Shown here: piece after piece, positions 1 to 8,473 of the stretch
Layout of the letters: every line of letters begins with the position of its first letter
Numbering within the stretch: position 1 is the first letter of the stretch
NCBI RefSeq assembly: GCF_004123675.1
Contig: NZ_CP035418.1
Coordinates: forward strand, 87,186 to 151,185
Direction of reading: 5' to 3'
From: Leisingera sp. NJS204
Lineage (GTDB): Bacteria > Pseudomonadota > Alphaproteobacteria > Rhodobacterales > Rhodobacteraceae
Length of the DNA stretch: 64,000 nucleotides
Notes under the pieces: model-generated
Told to the model about the DNA's origin: nothing
Database searches by the model: none
What the model saw: the letters and a program-made list of their open reading frames with translations, nothing else
Made by a program: the position numbers and the translations under genes

Positions 1-1444
1 AGATGCGCGACACGCCTGCCGAGCGCGCCACCCGGCTTGCATGCAGCGGGCCGTTGCCGCCAAATGCAATCATGGTGCGCGGCCCCAGATCCTTGCCCGA
101 TTCCACGGCATGCATCCGCCCGGCGCTGGCCATGCTTTCATCAACAATGCGGCTGACGCCATCGGCGGCGCCAACGCCGTCCAGCTCCAGCCGTGAACCG
201 ATCACCCGCCCCAGCGCCTCCTTGGAGGCTGCCGGGTCGATCTTGATAAACCCTTCGGCAAAAGTATCCGGCACGATGTAGCCCAGCGTAATGTCGCTGT
301 CGGTCACCGTCGGTTCCGTCCCGCCGCGCCCGAACGCCACCGGGCCGGGTTCAGACCCCGCTGATTTCGGCCCCACGGTCAGCCGCCCCAGCCGGTCCAC
401 CCCGGCAATGGAGCCGCCGCCCGCACCAATCTCGATCATCTCGATCACCGGGATGCGCACCGGCATGCCCGACCCTTTGATGAACCGCGCCGCGCGGGCG
501 ATTTCAAACTGGCGCGAGGTTTGCGGGCGGGCGTTATCAATCAGGCACAGCTTGGCTGTGGTGCCGCCGACGTCGAATGACAAGACCTGATCCAGCCCCG
601 CCTGTGCCGCGATACGGGCGGCAAGGATTGCACCGCCGGCGGGTCCGCTCTCCACCAGCCGGACCGGAAAGCGCGCCGCGGTCTGGATGGTGCACATGCC
701 GCCGCCGGCGGTCATCATCAGGATCGGGCAGGTCACGCCTTCCGCCGCAAACTGGTCGGCAAAGCGCGCGAGGTAGGTCTCCATCAGCGGCTGGATACAG
801 GCATTGGCCACGGTGGTGCAAAGCCGGTCGAATTCCCGCGCCTCGGGGCTGACCTCGGACGAGATCGACACCGTCAGGCCGGGACGGCGCTCAGCCAAGG
901 CATCCCGCAGCCAGCGTTCATGATCCGGATTGGCGTAAGAATGCATCAGGCAGACCGCCACCGCATCAGCACTGCAGGCATCCAGCCCGGCAATCAGCGC
1001 GTCGACCGCGCTGTCCTCCATGCCGATCAGCACCTCGCCCGCGGCCGACATCCGTTCGCGGATGGTCAGCGCGCGTTCGCGCGGCACCAGCAGGCCGGGC
1101 TTTTCCAGATTGATGTCATACTGCGAATAACGCCGCTCATAGGCGATTTCCAGAATGTCCCGGAACCCCTCGGTGGTCACCGTCGCCACCGTTGCCCCGC
1201 GCCGCTCGATCAGCGCGTTGGTGGCCAGCGTGGTGCCATGGATGAAGCCCGTCACTTCCCCCAGAGAACGCCCCGATTGCGCCATCACCCGTGCGGCACC
1301 TTCCATGGCGCCGTCTGCCGGGTTCTGATGGGTGGTCAGGGTCTTGGCCGAGGCCAGAATCGTGTCTTCGCCCGCCACCAGAACAGTGTCGGTAAAGGTG
1401 CCGCCTATATCAATGGCAAGGCGCAGCGTGTTTGAGGCTGTCAT
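1..1444 (-). CDS. hydantoinase/oxoprolinase family subunit A (N-methylhydantoinase A-like), 3' end cut by window edge
   Basis: The 481 visible residues are the N-terminal two thirds of an HyuA/oxoprolinase-type ATP-dependent amidohydrolase (family usually near 690 residues). The two actin-fold phosphate motifs are present: IDIGGTFTD near the start and FDVGGTTAK about residue 285. The family hydrolyses cyclic amides such as N-methylhydantoin or 5-oxoproline with ATP, normally with an HyuB partner, which would lie beyond the left edge. The start ATG at 1442-1444 gives MTASNTLRLAIDIGG. It follows the aldehyde dehydrogenase on the same strand after a 262-bp gap holding a terminator-like hairpin, so it probably has its own promoter. 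The substrate cannot be told from sequence. Confidence 0.85.
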   Translation of the reverse strand, partial: MTASNTLRLAIDIGGTFTDTVLVAGEDTILASAKTLTTHQNPADGAMEGAARVMAQSGRSLGEVTGFIHGTTLATNALIERRGATVATVTTEGFRDILEIAYERRYSQYDINLEKPGLLVPRERALTIRERMSAAGEVLIGMEDSAVDALIAGLDACSADAVAVCLMHSYANPDHERWLRDALAERRPGLTVSISSEVSPEAREFDRLCTTVANACIQPLMETYLARFADQFAAEGVTCPILMMTAGGGMCTIQTAARFPVRLVESGPAGGAILAARIAAQAGLDQVLSFDVGGTTAKLCLIDNARPQTSRQFEIARAARFIKGSGMPVRIPVIEMIEIGAGGGSIAGVDRLGRLTVGPKSAGSEPGPVAFGRGGTEPTVTDSDITLGYIVPDTFAEGFIKIDPAASKEALGRVIGSRLELDGVGAADGVSRIVDESMASAGRMHAVESGKDLGPRTMIAFGGNGPLHASRVARSAGVSRI

Positions 1445-1665
1445 GTTTCATTCCAAAGTCTGCCTTTAGGGATCCGTCCAACGCCCGGTCAGGGCTGACA
1501 GACTTCAGGCAGCGACCAGATTGCATCCGGTTGCGCGGCGATCCATGCGTTTGGGAATGAAGGTGTGCTTCATGCTTGTATTCTGCGGTGCAGCCCCTCG
1601 GACAGCTTGGCGGATTGCGACATGTAAATTGTCTGATTGCGCCGCAAAACCCACAGGCAGCAGCC

Positions 1666-1701
1666 TTCCCCTCCCGGCAGCAAATTCCGCCGGAAGGGGA
1701 A
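1666..1701 (-). terminator. terminator-like hairpin after the aldehyde dehydrogenase
   Basis: A 13-bp stem with one mismatch (1666-1678 with 1689-1701) and a 10-nt loop lies 5 bp after the stop codon of the upstream gene. There is no good T-run after it on the minus strand, so it may be a weak terminator or an mRNA-stabilising hairpin. The rest of 1445-1706 shows nothing else recognisable and must hold the promoter of the HyuA-type gene. Confidence 0.5.
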
Positions 1702-1706
1702 ATGAC

Positions 1707-3128
1707 TTAGCCGAAGTGCAGGGTTTTGACTTCCTGATAGTCCTCCAGCCCCAGCATGCCGCCTTCGCGGCCGTTGCCGGACTGTTTGTAGCCGCCAAAA
1801 GGCGAGCCGTAGTTGAAGCCGCCGCCGTTGATATGCACGGCACCTGCCCGCAGGCGGGCGGCGACACGTTCCGCGCGTTCCGGGTTGCCGGTCTGCAAAT
1901 AGGCCGCCAGGCCATAAGGCGTGTCGTTGGCGATGCGGATGGCGTCTTCTTCATCCTCAAACGGGATGATCACCAGGACCGGGCCAAAGATCTCTTGCTG
2001 CGCGATCGCCATCCCGTTGGTCACATCGGCAAAAACCGTCGGGCGCACGTACCAGCCCTTGTCCAGCCCTTCGGGACGGCCCAGTCCGCCCGCCAGTACC
2101 GTGGCGCCTTCGTCAATGCCCGTTTGGATCATCGACTGTACCCGGTCGAACTGGATGCGGTCGAACATCGGGCCGATGTGGCCGCCCTCCTGCGCAGGAT
2201 CACCAACCGCCTGCCCTTCAGCTGCCGCCTTGGCAATCTCCAGCACTTGATCGTAACAGCTGCGCTCCACCAGCATCCGGGTCGGCGCGTCACAGCTTTG
2301 GCCGGTGTTATACATGCACTCCAGCACCGAGGCCGTTACCTTCTCCGGCAGATCGGCATCGGCGAACACCAGGTTCGGGGACTTGCCCCCCAGTTCCAGC
2401 GTCACCCGTTTGACCGTTTCCGCGGAATCCTTGGCCACCGCAACGCCCGCCCGGGTTGAACCGGTAAAGGACATCATGTCCACGTCCCTGTGCCGCGACA
2501 GCCCCGCACCCACGGTTGGCCCGTCGCCATGGATCAGGTTGAACACACCGGCGGGATAGCCCGCATCATGGATCATCTGCGCATAGACCGCTGCCGACAC
2601 CGGCGTGTGCTCTGACGGTTTCAGCACGCAGGTGGACCCGGTCGCAAGCGCCGGCAGCACCTTCAGCGCGATCTGGTTCACCGGCCAGTTCCACGGCGTG
2701 ATCAACCCGCAAACGCCAATCGGCTCGCGTACCAGAATGTCGCCGTTGGGCAGGGTTTCGCGCAGCTCCTGGGTTTTCAGCGCCTCAAGAATCCCCTCCA
2801 AATGGCCGATGCCCGCATCCGCCTGGGCGTCGCGCGCCATCGAGATCGGCGCGCCCATTTCCGCGCTCAATGCCTGCGCCATCTCCTCGCGGCGCGCGTT
2901 GCTGATCTCCAGCAACCGCTCCAAAAGCGCGATCCGCTCATCGCGCGAAGTGCGGGAGAAACTCTCAAACGCCGCTTTGGCCGCCGCCACCGCGGCGTTC
3001 ACATCCACTTCGTCGCCCAGGATTATTGTCCCGATCCGGCCCTCGGTCGCGGGGTTCAGAACCGGGAATTCGCGGCTGGAATGCGGTGTCACCCAGGCGC
3101 CGCCGATATAGAATTTTTGCAGGTCCAT
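1707..3128 (-). CDS. NAD(P)-dependent aldehyde dehydrogenase
   Basis: 473 residues, full length for the ALDH superfamily. It shows the oxyanion/cofactor motif TPWNWP about 144-149, the general base Glu245 in LELGGKS, the nucleophile Cys279 in GQSC and the C-terminal EIFGPV and SPFGGYKQSG motifs. It oxidises an aldehyde to the acid. The sequence is of the general broad-specificity type, so the substrate is open. It is transcribed leftward toward the HyuA-type gene, and nothing else links it to a pathway. The start ATG at 3126-3128 is followed at once by the usual MDLQKFYIGG N-terminus. Confidence 0.9.
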   Translation of the reverse strand: MDLQKFYIGGAWVTPHSSREFPVLNPATEGRIGTIILGDEVDVNAAVAAAKAAFESFSRTSRDERIALLERLLEISNARREEMAQALSAEMGAPISMARDAQADAGIGHLEGILEALKTQELRETLPNGDILVREPIGVCGLITPWNWPVNQIALKVLPALATGSTCVLKPSEHTPVSAAVYAQMIHDAGYPAGVFNLIHGDGPTVGAGLSRHRDVDMMSFTGSTRAGVAVAKDSAETVKRVTLELGGKSPNLVFADADLPEKVTASVLECMYNTGQSCDAPTRMLVERSCYDQVLEIAKAAAEGQAVGDPAQEGGHIGPMFDRIQFDRVQSMIQTGIDEGATVLAGGLGRPEGLDKGWYVRPTVFADVTNGMAIAQQEIFGPVLVIIPFEDEEDAIRIANDTPYGLAAYLQTGNPERAERVAARLRAGAVHINGGGFNYGSPFGGYKQSGNGREGGMLGLEDYQEVKTLHFG

Positions 3129-3516
3129 CAGATCAGTCTCACTTTTGCGTGGTGATTTCGGTTCAGAAGCTCAAGGAGCCGGGGCCGATGCGCCGGCACC
3201 GGGCGCACCTCAGCCGTTTCAGAAACAGTGGACGGGGGCCCTGCCGCCGTCAAGCGCAGGGACAGCCCTGCTGTAAACTCTTCCAGCCCTCCCGGGCTGC
3301 GCGTGCTGACACCGGAGAATGACCGGCCTGGCGCCGCGCCGGCACAGCAAAAACGGCAAGACGACATCATTTTGCGCAGTCCCCGGGTTGTGGGTTGCGC
3401 GCATCAGTGCCCGACAAAGACGCCGATTGCGGCAGGAATCTGTTCGCGGCCCGCGCTGCCCGGTTTAGGTTTTTCAAAAGCCCGCACCAAAAAGACCGGG
3501 CGTCTAGAGGCAAGTC
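3129..3516. other. intergenic region between divergent genes
   Basis: 388 bp between the minus-strand aldehyde dehydrogenase and the plus-strand outer-membrane lipoprotein. It must hold both promoters. I found no convincing gene, operator or terminator in it. Short open frames here are GC-rich and lack recognisable protein features. Confidence 0.5.
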
Positions 3517-4929
3517 ATGAGCAGATCCAAGTGGACAGCCCGTTGTGTGCTGCTGGCCGGGACCATCCTGTGCAGCTGCACCGTTGTTGGCGTTGACTAC
3601 CAGCGCCCGGACTTTGCGGTGCCGGCGGCCTATTACCAATCCCGCAGCTATGCGACCGCGCAGGGCGCGGCTGAGACCTGGTGGCAGGGGCTGAACGATG
3701 CCACGCTGAACCGCATGGTTGACGCAGGCCTGGCGCAAAACCTTGGCATCAAGGCCGCCCGCGAACGCCTGAAAGCCGCCGAAGCCCTGCGCCGCGGCAG
3801 CGGCCGGCCGCAGCAGGTCAGCGGCAGCCTGGAAGGCAGTTCGATCTTTTCGCGCCGCGAATCCCAGAACAATTCCTCCAGCCAGGATGTTGCCGAGGTT
3901 GGCGCAACCTACGTCTTTGACCTGTTCGGCGAATTCGAACGCCGCTCTGAACGCGCCGTTGCCGACCGGGACGCGCAGTTTTATCAGATGGCCACCACCC
4001 GGCTGGCGATCACCGACGCGATCACCCGCACCTATATCCAGGCCCGCTTTTTCCAGCGCGGCGCAGCTGTCACCCGCAAGACGATCCGCCTGCGCGAACA
4101 GATACTGGGAACCGTGGTTGAACTGCAGGAAGCCCGCGCCGTGCTGGCGCTGGATGTGGAACGCACCAAACTGCAGGTTGCCAGTGCCAAGGCAGACCTG
4201 CCCGGCTTTATTGCCAGCTATGAATCCTCGGTGTTTGCCCTGGCCACCTTGCTGGACCGCGACGCGTCCGAAGTTTTTGCGATGATGAAGGGCAGCTACA
4301 GCCAGCCCTACCCGGCGACCAAGCCGGAACTGGGCGTGCCCGCCACCCTGCTGCGCAACCGCCCGGACATCCTGCTGGCCGAGGCCCAGCTGCGCAGCGC
4401 CACCGCCGATATCGGCGTCACCGAGGCGGAACTCTACCCGTCGCTGGAAATTACCGGCTCGGTGCAGGCGGTCCGGCATGTGCCCGATCTCTACTCCATC
4501 GGTCCGAGCCTGAATTTCCCGCTGTTCAACCGTCCTGTGCTGCGTGCCTTCCACAAACGGGCCATCGCCGAGGCCAAAGCGACGGAGTACGATTACCGCG
4601 CAGCCGTGCGCGGCGCCGTTGAAGAAGTCCAGTCCCAGCAAAGCACGCTGCGCGCCGCCCGCCAGCGCACCGCGGCGCAGGTCCGGGCGGTCAATCTGGG
4701 CACCAAAGTTGCCGATCTGGCGCGCGAAACCTTCACCGCCAGCGAAATCACCTTGTTCGACCTGCTCAACACCGAAGAAGCACTGCGTGCCAACGAGCTG
4801 AACCTGATCTCCGCCCGCCGTGACCTGGCGCTGGCCTGGGCCGGGCTGCAGATTTCACTGGGCAAAGGCTGGGCACCGGATCAAACCCCGGCCAGCGCAG
4901 CAGCAGCTTTGTCAGCAAAGGCTGAGTAA
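3517..4929 (+). CDS. TolC/NodT-family outer-membrane efflux lipoprotein
   Basis: 470 residues. The N-terminus has a positively charged start, a hydrophobic stretch and a lipobox ending at Cys21 (LCSC), so it is exported and lipidated. The body carries the two repeated OEP regions of TolC-like trimers, with long heptad-rich helices (for example LKAAEALRRGSGRP, and RNRPDILLAEAQLRSATADIGVTEAELYPSLEITGS, abbreviated here, around residues 280-315). It would form the outer-membrane tunnel of a tripartite efflux or secretion system. No periplasmic adaptor or inner-membrane pump is next to it, which is unusual, since NodT proteins normally sit in such an operon. It may serve a pump encoded elsewhere. 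Confidence 0.85.
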   Translation: MSRSKWTARCVLLAGTILCSCTVVGVDYQRPDFAVPAAYYQSRSYATAQGAAETWWQGLNDATLNRMVDAGLAQNLGIKAARERLKAAEALRRGSGRPQQVSGSLEGSSIFSRRESQNNSSSQDVAEVGATYVFDLFGEFERRSERAVADRDAQFYQMATTRLAITDAITRTYIQARFFQRGAAVTRKTIRLREQILGTVVELQEARAVLALDVERTKLQVASAKADLPGFIASYESSVFALATLLDRDASEVFAMMKGSYSQPYPATKPELGVPATLLRNRPDILLAEAQLRSATADIGVTEAELYPSLEITGSVQAVRHVPDLYSIGPSLNFPLFNRPVLRAFHKRAIAEAKATEYDYRAAVRGAVEEVQSQQSTLRAARQRTAAQVRAVNLGTKVADLARETFTASEITLFDLLNTEEALRANELNLISARRDLALAWAGLQISLGKGWAPDQTPASAAAALSAKAE

Positions 4930-4988
4930 CTTCAGGCGTCTTGTTCCGGTGCAGAGCAGGTTCAGCGCGGGATAGGTCCCGAGCGGTC

Positions 4989-5228
4989 TCAGGCCTGTTC
5001 CTGCTGCATCTGTTCGACCATCCGGCGCGCGCGCTTGCACTGCAGCTTGTCGCGCAGCGGGCTGTCGGGGTCGATGTCCTTCGAGCAGACCACGCATTTG
5101 TCGGCGCCCGAGATCGCATTCAGCCCGCCGCAGCTGCCCTTGATCTTCTTGCCCATCAGGATCACGCCCAGCGACATCCCCAGGGTGACGATCAGCAGCA
5201 GGATGAAGGCCAGAAGAAAGGTGCTCAT
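4989..5228 (-). CDS. nqrM: Na+-NQR maturation protein NqrM
   Basis: 79 residues: one N-terminal membrane helix (about 4-26) followed by a short cytoplasmic tail with four cysteines (Cys33 in KGSCGG, Cys45 and Cys48 in CVVC, Cys64). This is the DUF539/NqrM pattern. NqrM is required for assembly of Na+-NQR, probably by delivering iron to the NqrD/NqrE cysteines. It lies 35 bp downstream of apbE on the same strand, the usual apbE-nqrM pairing. It is separated from nqrABCDEF by four genes. Confidence 0.9.
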   Translation of the reverse strand: MSTFLLAFILLLIVTLGMSLGVILMGKKIKGSCGGLNAISGADKCVVCSKDIDPDSPLRDKLQCKRARRMVEQMQQEQA

Positions 5229-5263
5229 GTGTGGTCCCTCGCAGGATGGCTTGGTGCGCGGCT

Positions 5264-6298
5264 TCAGTTTCCGGTCAGCGCCTCGAATGCGCTGCTGGCA
5301 GTGGTCATATAGGCATCCGCACCGGCTTGCACGTCCCGATCAATGAAAAACACGGCAAGTTTATGCTCTTGGGCAAGCTTAAGCCCGTTTTCGCGGCCCA
5401 AAACCAGCATCGCGGTGGCCCAGGCATCCGCCAGCATCGCGTTTTCCGCAATCACCGTGACAGAAGTGGTGCTGTGCGTCACCGGCCGCCCCGCCACCGG
5501 ATCCAGGATATGGGAATAGCGCGTGCCCTCATGCTCAAAGTAATTCCGGTAATCACCGGATGTCGCCAGCCCCAGATTGCTGACCGGCACAATCAGTTGC
5601 ACCGTCTGCGCCGCCGCATCGGGTTTTTCGATGCCGATGCGCCATGCCTCGCCTTTGGCGTTTTCGCCCTTGGTCACCAAATCGCCGCCGATTTCCACCA
5701 TGTAGTGCTCGATACCGAACCCCTGCAAAGCCCCGGCCACCGCATCAACGCCATAGCCCTTGGCGATGGCGGACAGGTTGATGCCGGTGCCCGGCGCGGA
5801 TTTCTTCAGCGTGCCCGCCGCAGCATCCAGCACCAGCAGCCGGGCCTGTCCCACATTTTCCAGCGCCTTGGCAATAGCGGCATCGGATGGCACCGGATCC
5901 TCGGGCTGGCGCGGGCCGAAGCCCCACAGCTCGATCAGCGGCCCCAGGGTCACGTCAAACTTGCCGCCTGTCTTTTCATGCACATCATTGGCCGCAGCCA
6001 GCACATGGGCAAACTCCGGCGACACCCGCACCGGCGCAGTGCTGCGCTCGGCCGAGAAGGTGGAGACCTCCGAGGCCGGATCCCAGTTCGACATCTTGGC
6101 ATTGACTGCCGCCAGGGTGCCCTCCACCGCGGACCCCAGCGCCTCGGCGTCCAGATCCTCGCCAATCGCTATCACGCTGTAAGTGGTGCCCATGGTTTCA
6201 CCCGACAGCCGCACCTCTTGCGGCGCGCTTTCGAACCAGCAGCCGGACACCGCCAGCACCGCGGGCAGGATCAGGGCAAACAAAAACCTTCTGGGCAT
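5264..6298 (-). CDS. apbE: FAD:protein FMN transferase ApbE (lipoprotein)
   Basis: 344 residues, with a lipoprotein signal ending at Cys20 (VSGC). Family signatures are MGTTYSV about 36-42, the flavin-binding SAIAKGYGVD, HILDPVAGRPV, and the metal-binding DAWATAMLVLG near the C-terminus. ApbE hydrolyses FAD and attaches FMN through phosphoester bonds to threonines of NqrB and NqrC, in the periplasm. Its place just upstream of nqrM, and the complete nqr operon nearby, make this role clear. The start ATG at 6296-6298 has GGAGA about 8 bp upstream. Confidence 0.93.
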   Translation of the reverse strand: MPRRFLFALILPAVLAVSGCWFESAPQEVRLSGETMGTTYSVIAIGEDLDAEALGSAVEGTLAAVNAKMSNWDPASEVSTFSAERSTAPVRVSPEFAHVLAAANDVHEKTGGKFDVTLGPLIELWGFGPRQPEDPVPSDAAIAKALENVGQARLLVLDAAAGTLKKSAPGTGINLSAIAKGYGVDAVAGALQGFGIEHYMVEIGGDLVTKGENAKGEAWRIGIEKPDAAAQTVQLIVPVSNLGLATSGDYRNYFEHEGTRYSHILDPVAGRPVTHSTTSVTVIAENAMLADAWATAMLVLGRENGLKLAQEHKLAVFFIDRDVQAGADAYMTTASSAFEALTGN

Positions 6299-6374
6299 TG
6301 GTACATCTCCGGCGGCAAAACTGGCGCTGCTATGCCCCCGCCCTGCGCCAGAGTCAAATTTGGCGCACCAAGGA

Positions 6375-6563
6375 TCAGAACTTCAGCGGCACAAAAGCCA
6401 GCGCCAGCAGGCCCAAGGCGGCAGGCACCCCGAACAGCCAGGCCCGCAGCCGACCGTTCGGCGCTTCGCTCTTCCAGGTCTGCCGGTACATATGGCCGCA
6501 GACCACCACCAGGAACACGGTCAGCGCACCGGTCACGGGGGTCAGATAAAGGGTGTCGAACAT
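6375..6563 (-). CDS. small two-helix membrane protein of unknown function
   Basis: 62 residues with two predicted membrane helices (about 10-25 and 43-60) joined by a short charged loop (RQTWKSEAPNGR). It lies 76 bp upstream of apbE on the same strand and could be co-transcribed with it. I do not recognise the family. The composition is plausible for a real gene, and the position beside Na+-NQR maturation genes may be meaningful, but there is no direct evidence of function. Confidence 0.55.
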   Translation of the reverse strand: MFDTLYLTPVTGALTVFLVVVCGHMYRQTWKSEAPNGRLRAWLFGVPAALGLLALAFVPLKF

Positions 6564-6673
6564 GTTGTTTTCCGGCCTATGTTAGCGCTCGCGTCATTTC
6601 GCCCCTTCCCGGATCGTAATCCCGCGTTAAGATGAGCATATCACCTGATCCAGGATAGGAGGAGACCCGCGCA

Positions 6674-7198
6674 ATGGCACCGACCTCATACCAAGCTCCG
6701 ATGCGGGGCGACAAGGAGGACAAGCACACATACAGCCAGTCCGCCGAGTCAAACCTGTCGCATTCGCAGACAACAGTGGCCAAGCTGCTGGAGGGCAAGG
6801 GCGATGCCATCTTTGCGGTGCGCCCCAATGATACCATCGGCCATGTGGTGGATGTGCTGAAGGAAAAGCACATCGGCGCGCTGGTGGTGACCGATCAGAA
6901 CGGCGACCTGCAGGGCATCCTGTCGGAACGCGACATCGTGCGGCGGATGGCGGAAACGCCCGGCCACACCCTGCCGCAGGAAGTTTCGGCGCTGATGACC
7001 ACAGCCGTCAAATCCTGCACCCCCGATGACTATCTGCATGACGTGCTGAAAACCATGAGCGAAGGCCGCTTCCGCCACATGCCAGTCCTGAAGGACGGCA
7101 AGCTGGCCGGCATGATCACCGTGGGCGACGTGGTGAATTTCCGCCTGAAAGAGCTGGAATATGAAACCCTGCGGATGAAACAGATGATCGTCGGCTAA
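6674..7198 (+). CDS. two-CBS-domain protein
   Basis: 174 residues: a polar, probably disordered N-terminus of about 35 residues, then CBS domain 1 (about 45-98, with IGALVVTDQNGDLQGILSE) and CBS domain 2 (about 108-160, with FRHMPVLKDGKLAGMITVGD). Bateman modules of this kind bind adenosyl ligands and often sense energy charge. Stand-alone CBS pairs are common in alphaproteobacteria. A strong ribosome site (AGGAGGA) lies upstream of the ATG. It faces away from the apbE side and toward the MarR gene. Its link to Na+-NQR is positional only. Confidence 0.85.
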   Translation: MAPTSYQAPMRGDKEDKHTYSQSAESNLSHSQTTVAKLLEGKGDAIFAVRPNDTIGHVVDVLKEKHIGALVVTDQNGDLQGILSERDIVRRMAETPGHTLPQEVSALMTTAVKSCTPDDYLHDVLKTMSEGRFRHMPVLKDGKLAGMITVGDVVNFRLKELEYETLRMKQMIVG

Positions 7199-7217
7199 GG
7201 TTTTTGACGGCGGCGGG

Positions 7218-7661
7218 TCACGGAAACGGCCCGCCGCCTGTTTCCTGCAGAATGGTCAGGAACGACTGAACATCTTCTGCTTCGGCCAGCGCCGCCATGC
7301 TGCGTTTGATTGCCGGTCCGTAGATCCCCCACATCCGCAGGCGCAGCGCTGCGCCAGCCGCGGTCAGGTGCAGCACCTTGCCGCGCCGGTCGTGTTCATA
7401 GACCGCTTCGCGCACCAGACCCTGCTTTGCCATCTGTGCCAGGATGCGCGACAGGTTCGATTGCTCAAACAGCAGGTTCCTGGTCAGCTCAAAAGCACGC
7501 ACCCCGCCGTCCCCCGCCAATTCGATCCCCCACAGCACGTCGTACCAGCGCATGCCGGGCAGCCCCGCCTCGCGCAGTTCCGTTTCAATATCCCGATGGG
7601 TCTGCCGGCAGGCCCGGTTCAGCAGGATCCATATCTCGGTTTCCCGTTTGCTCGGCGTCAT
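7218..7661 (-). CDS. MarR-family transcriptional regulator
   Basis: 147 residues with the winged-helix pattern of MarR proteins: recognition region ELTRNLLFEQSNLSRILAQMAKQGLV (positions about 59-84) and wing EHDRRGKVLHLT. I start it at the ATG 7659-7661; a TTG two codons upstream is possible. It is divergent from the YceI gene, and the gap between them carries a 20-bp inverted repeat (7724-7743) that is a good candidate operator. I infer that it represses or autoregulates this pair. Confidence 0.85.
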   Translation of the reverse strand: MTPSKRETEIWILLNRACRQTHRDIETELREAGLPGMRWYDVLWGIELAGDGGVRAFELTRNLLFEQSNLSRILAQMAKQGLVREAVYEHDRRGKVLHLTAAGAALRLRMWGIYGPAIKRSMAALAEAEDVQSFLTILQETGGGPFP

Positions 7662-7723
7662 AGGCAATCACGAATTGGTGAACGAAGCACGCGGCAGGCA
7701 TTTTTGCATGCGGATGCGGCGGA

Positions 7724-7743
7724 ATAGATGCCATAACATCTAT
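7724..7743. promoter_or_regulatory. inverted repeat, candidate MarR operator
   Basis: ATAGATG-CCATAA-CATCTAT: perfect 7-bp half-sites around a 6-bp spacer, in the 156-bp divergent gap between the MarR gene and yceI. Length and symmetry suit a MarR dimer. It sits about 75 bp before the yceI start. Confidence 0.6.
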
Positions 7744-7817
7744 ACGGGGTTCCGCGCCAGGATTGAACCCCGCAATTCAATACCGCCCCAAGGGCAAATC
7801 CAAACAGGGATACCGTC

Positions 7818-8396
7818 ATGCTGATCAAGATTGCACCGCTTGCCGCCGCCGCACTGCTGGCCGCGCCCGCCGCTTTTGCTGCCACGTATAAAACCGATCA
7901 GGGCCACACCGAAGTTCAGTTCAGCTGGAGCCACGCCGGCGTTTCGGTCCAGTCCGGCGAGTTCACCCAAGCCGAGGGCACGCTGGAAATCGACCCCGAA
8001 AACCCCGAAGCCGCATCGTTGAATGTCACCATCAAGACAGACAGCCTGGCCACCGGCTTTGGCCCGCTGGACGATCACATTTCCAGCGCCGATTTTCTGG
8101 AGGTTGCGACCTATCCCGAAATCACCTTTGTCAGCACCAGCGTTGAAAAGACCGGCGAAAACACGGCCAATGTCACCGGCGACCTGACCATCCATGGCAC
8201 CACCAAGCCGGTTGTGCTGGAAACCACCATGACCCATTTCGGCCCGCATCCGCTGGGCGGCGCGATTGAATATTACCAGGGCGATTGGGCCGCATTTAAG
8301 GCCAGCACCACCATCGACCATCAGGCCTTCGGCGTCGGCGGCTTTTCCACCGGGCCGATCACCATCCGCATCAGCACCGAGATGAGAGCACAGTAA
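7818..8396 (+). CDS. periplasmic YceI-family lipid-binding protein
   Basis: 192 residues. A cleavable signal peptide (about 1-22, ending AAFA) precedes a lipocalin-like beta-barrel with the YceI motifs SADFLEVATYPEITF (about 91-105) and a C-terminal DHQAFGVGGFSTGP. The family binds polyisoprenoid or amide-type lipids; in other bacteria it responds to pH, base or osmotic stress. It is paired with a divergent MarR regulator, which probably controls it. A strong hairpin terminator follows the stop. Confidence 0.88.
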   Translation: MLIKIAPLAAAALLAAPAAFAATYKTDQGHTEVQFSWSHAGVSVQSGEFTQAEGTLEIDPENPEAASLNVTIKTDSLATGFGPLDDHISSADFLEVATYPEITFVSTSVEKTGENTANVTGDLTIHGTTKPVVLETTMTHFGPHPLGGAIEYYQGDWAAFKASTTIDHQAFGVGGFSTGPITIRISTEMRAQ

Positions 8397-8420
8397 ACGC
8401 CGCCAGGCGTTGGAACAAAG

Positions 8421-8450
8421 AAAGCCCCGGAGAAAACATCCGGGGCTTTT
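8421..8450. terminator. bidirectional Rho-independent terminator
   Basis: A 10-bp perfect stem (8421-8430 with 8440-8449, core AGCCCCGG/CCGGGGCT) flanked by A-run on one side and T-run on the other. It sits between the convergent yceI and nqrF genes and can stop both. Confidence 0.85.
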
Positions 8451-8473
8451 GATTTTCCGCGCTGCGTTCCGGC

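Noticed and set aside
1505..3155. Long plus-strand open frames opposite the aldehyde dehydrogenase
   Set aside because: They are shadows of a high-GC gene with clear ALDH motifs on the minus strand; the plus-strand products have no recognisable domains. The same applies to long antisense frames opposite hutU, ugpB, the DapA-family gene and others.
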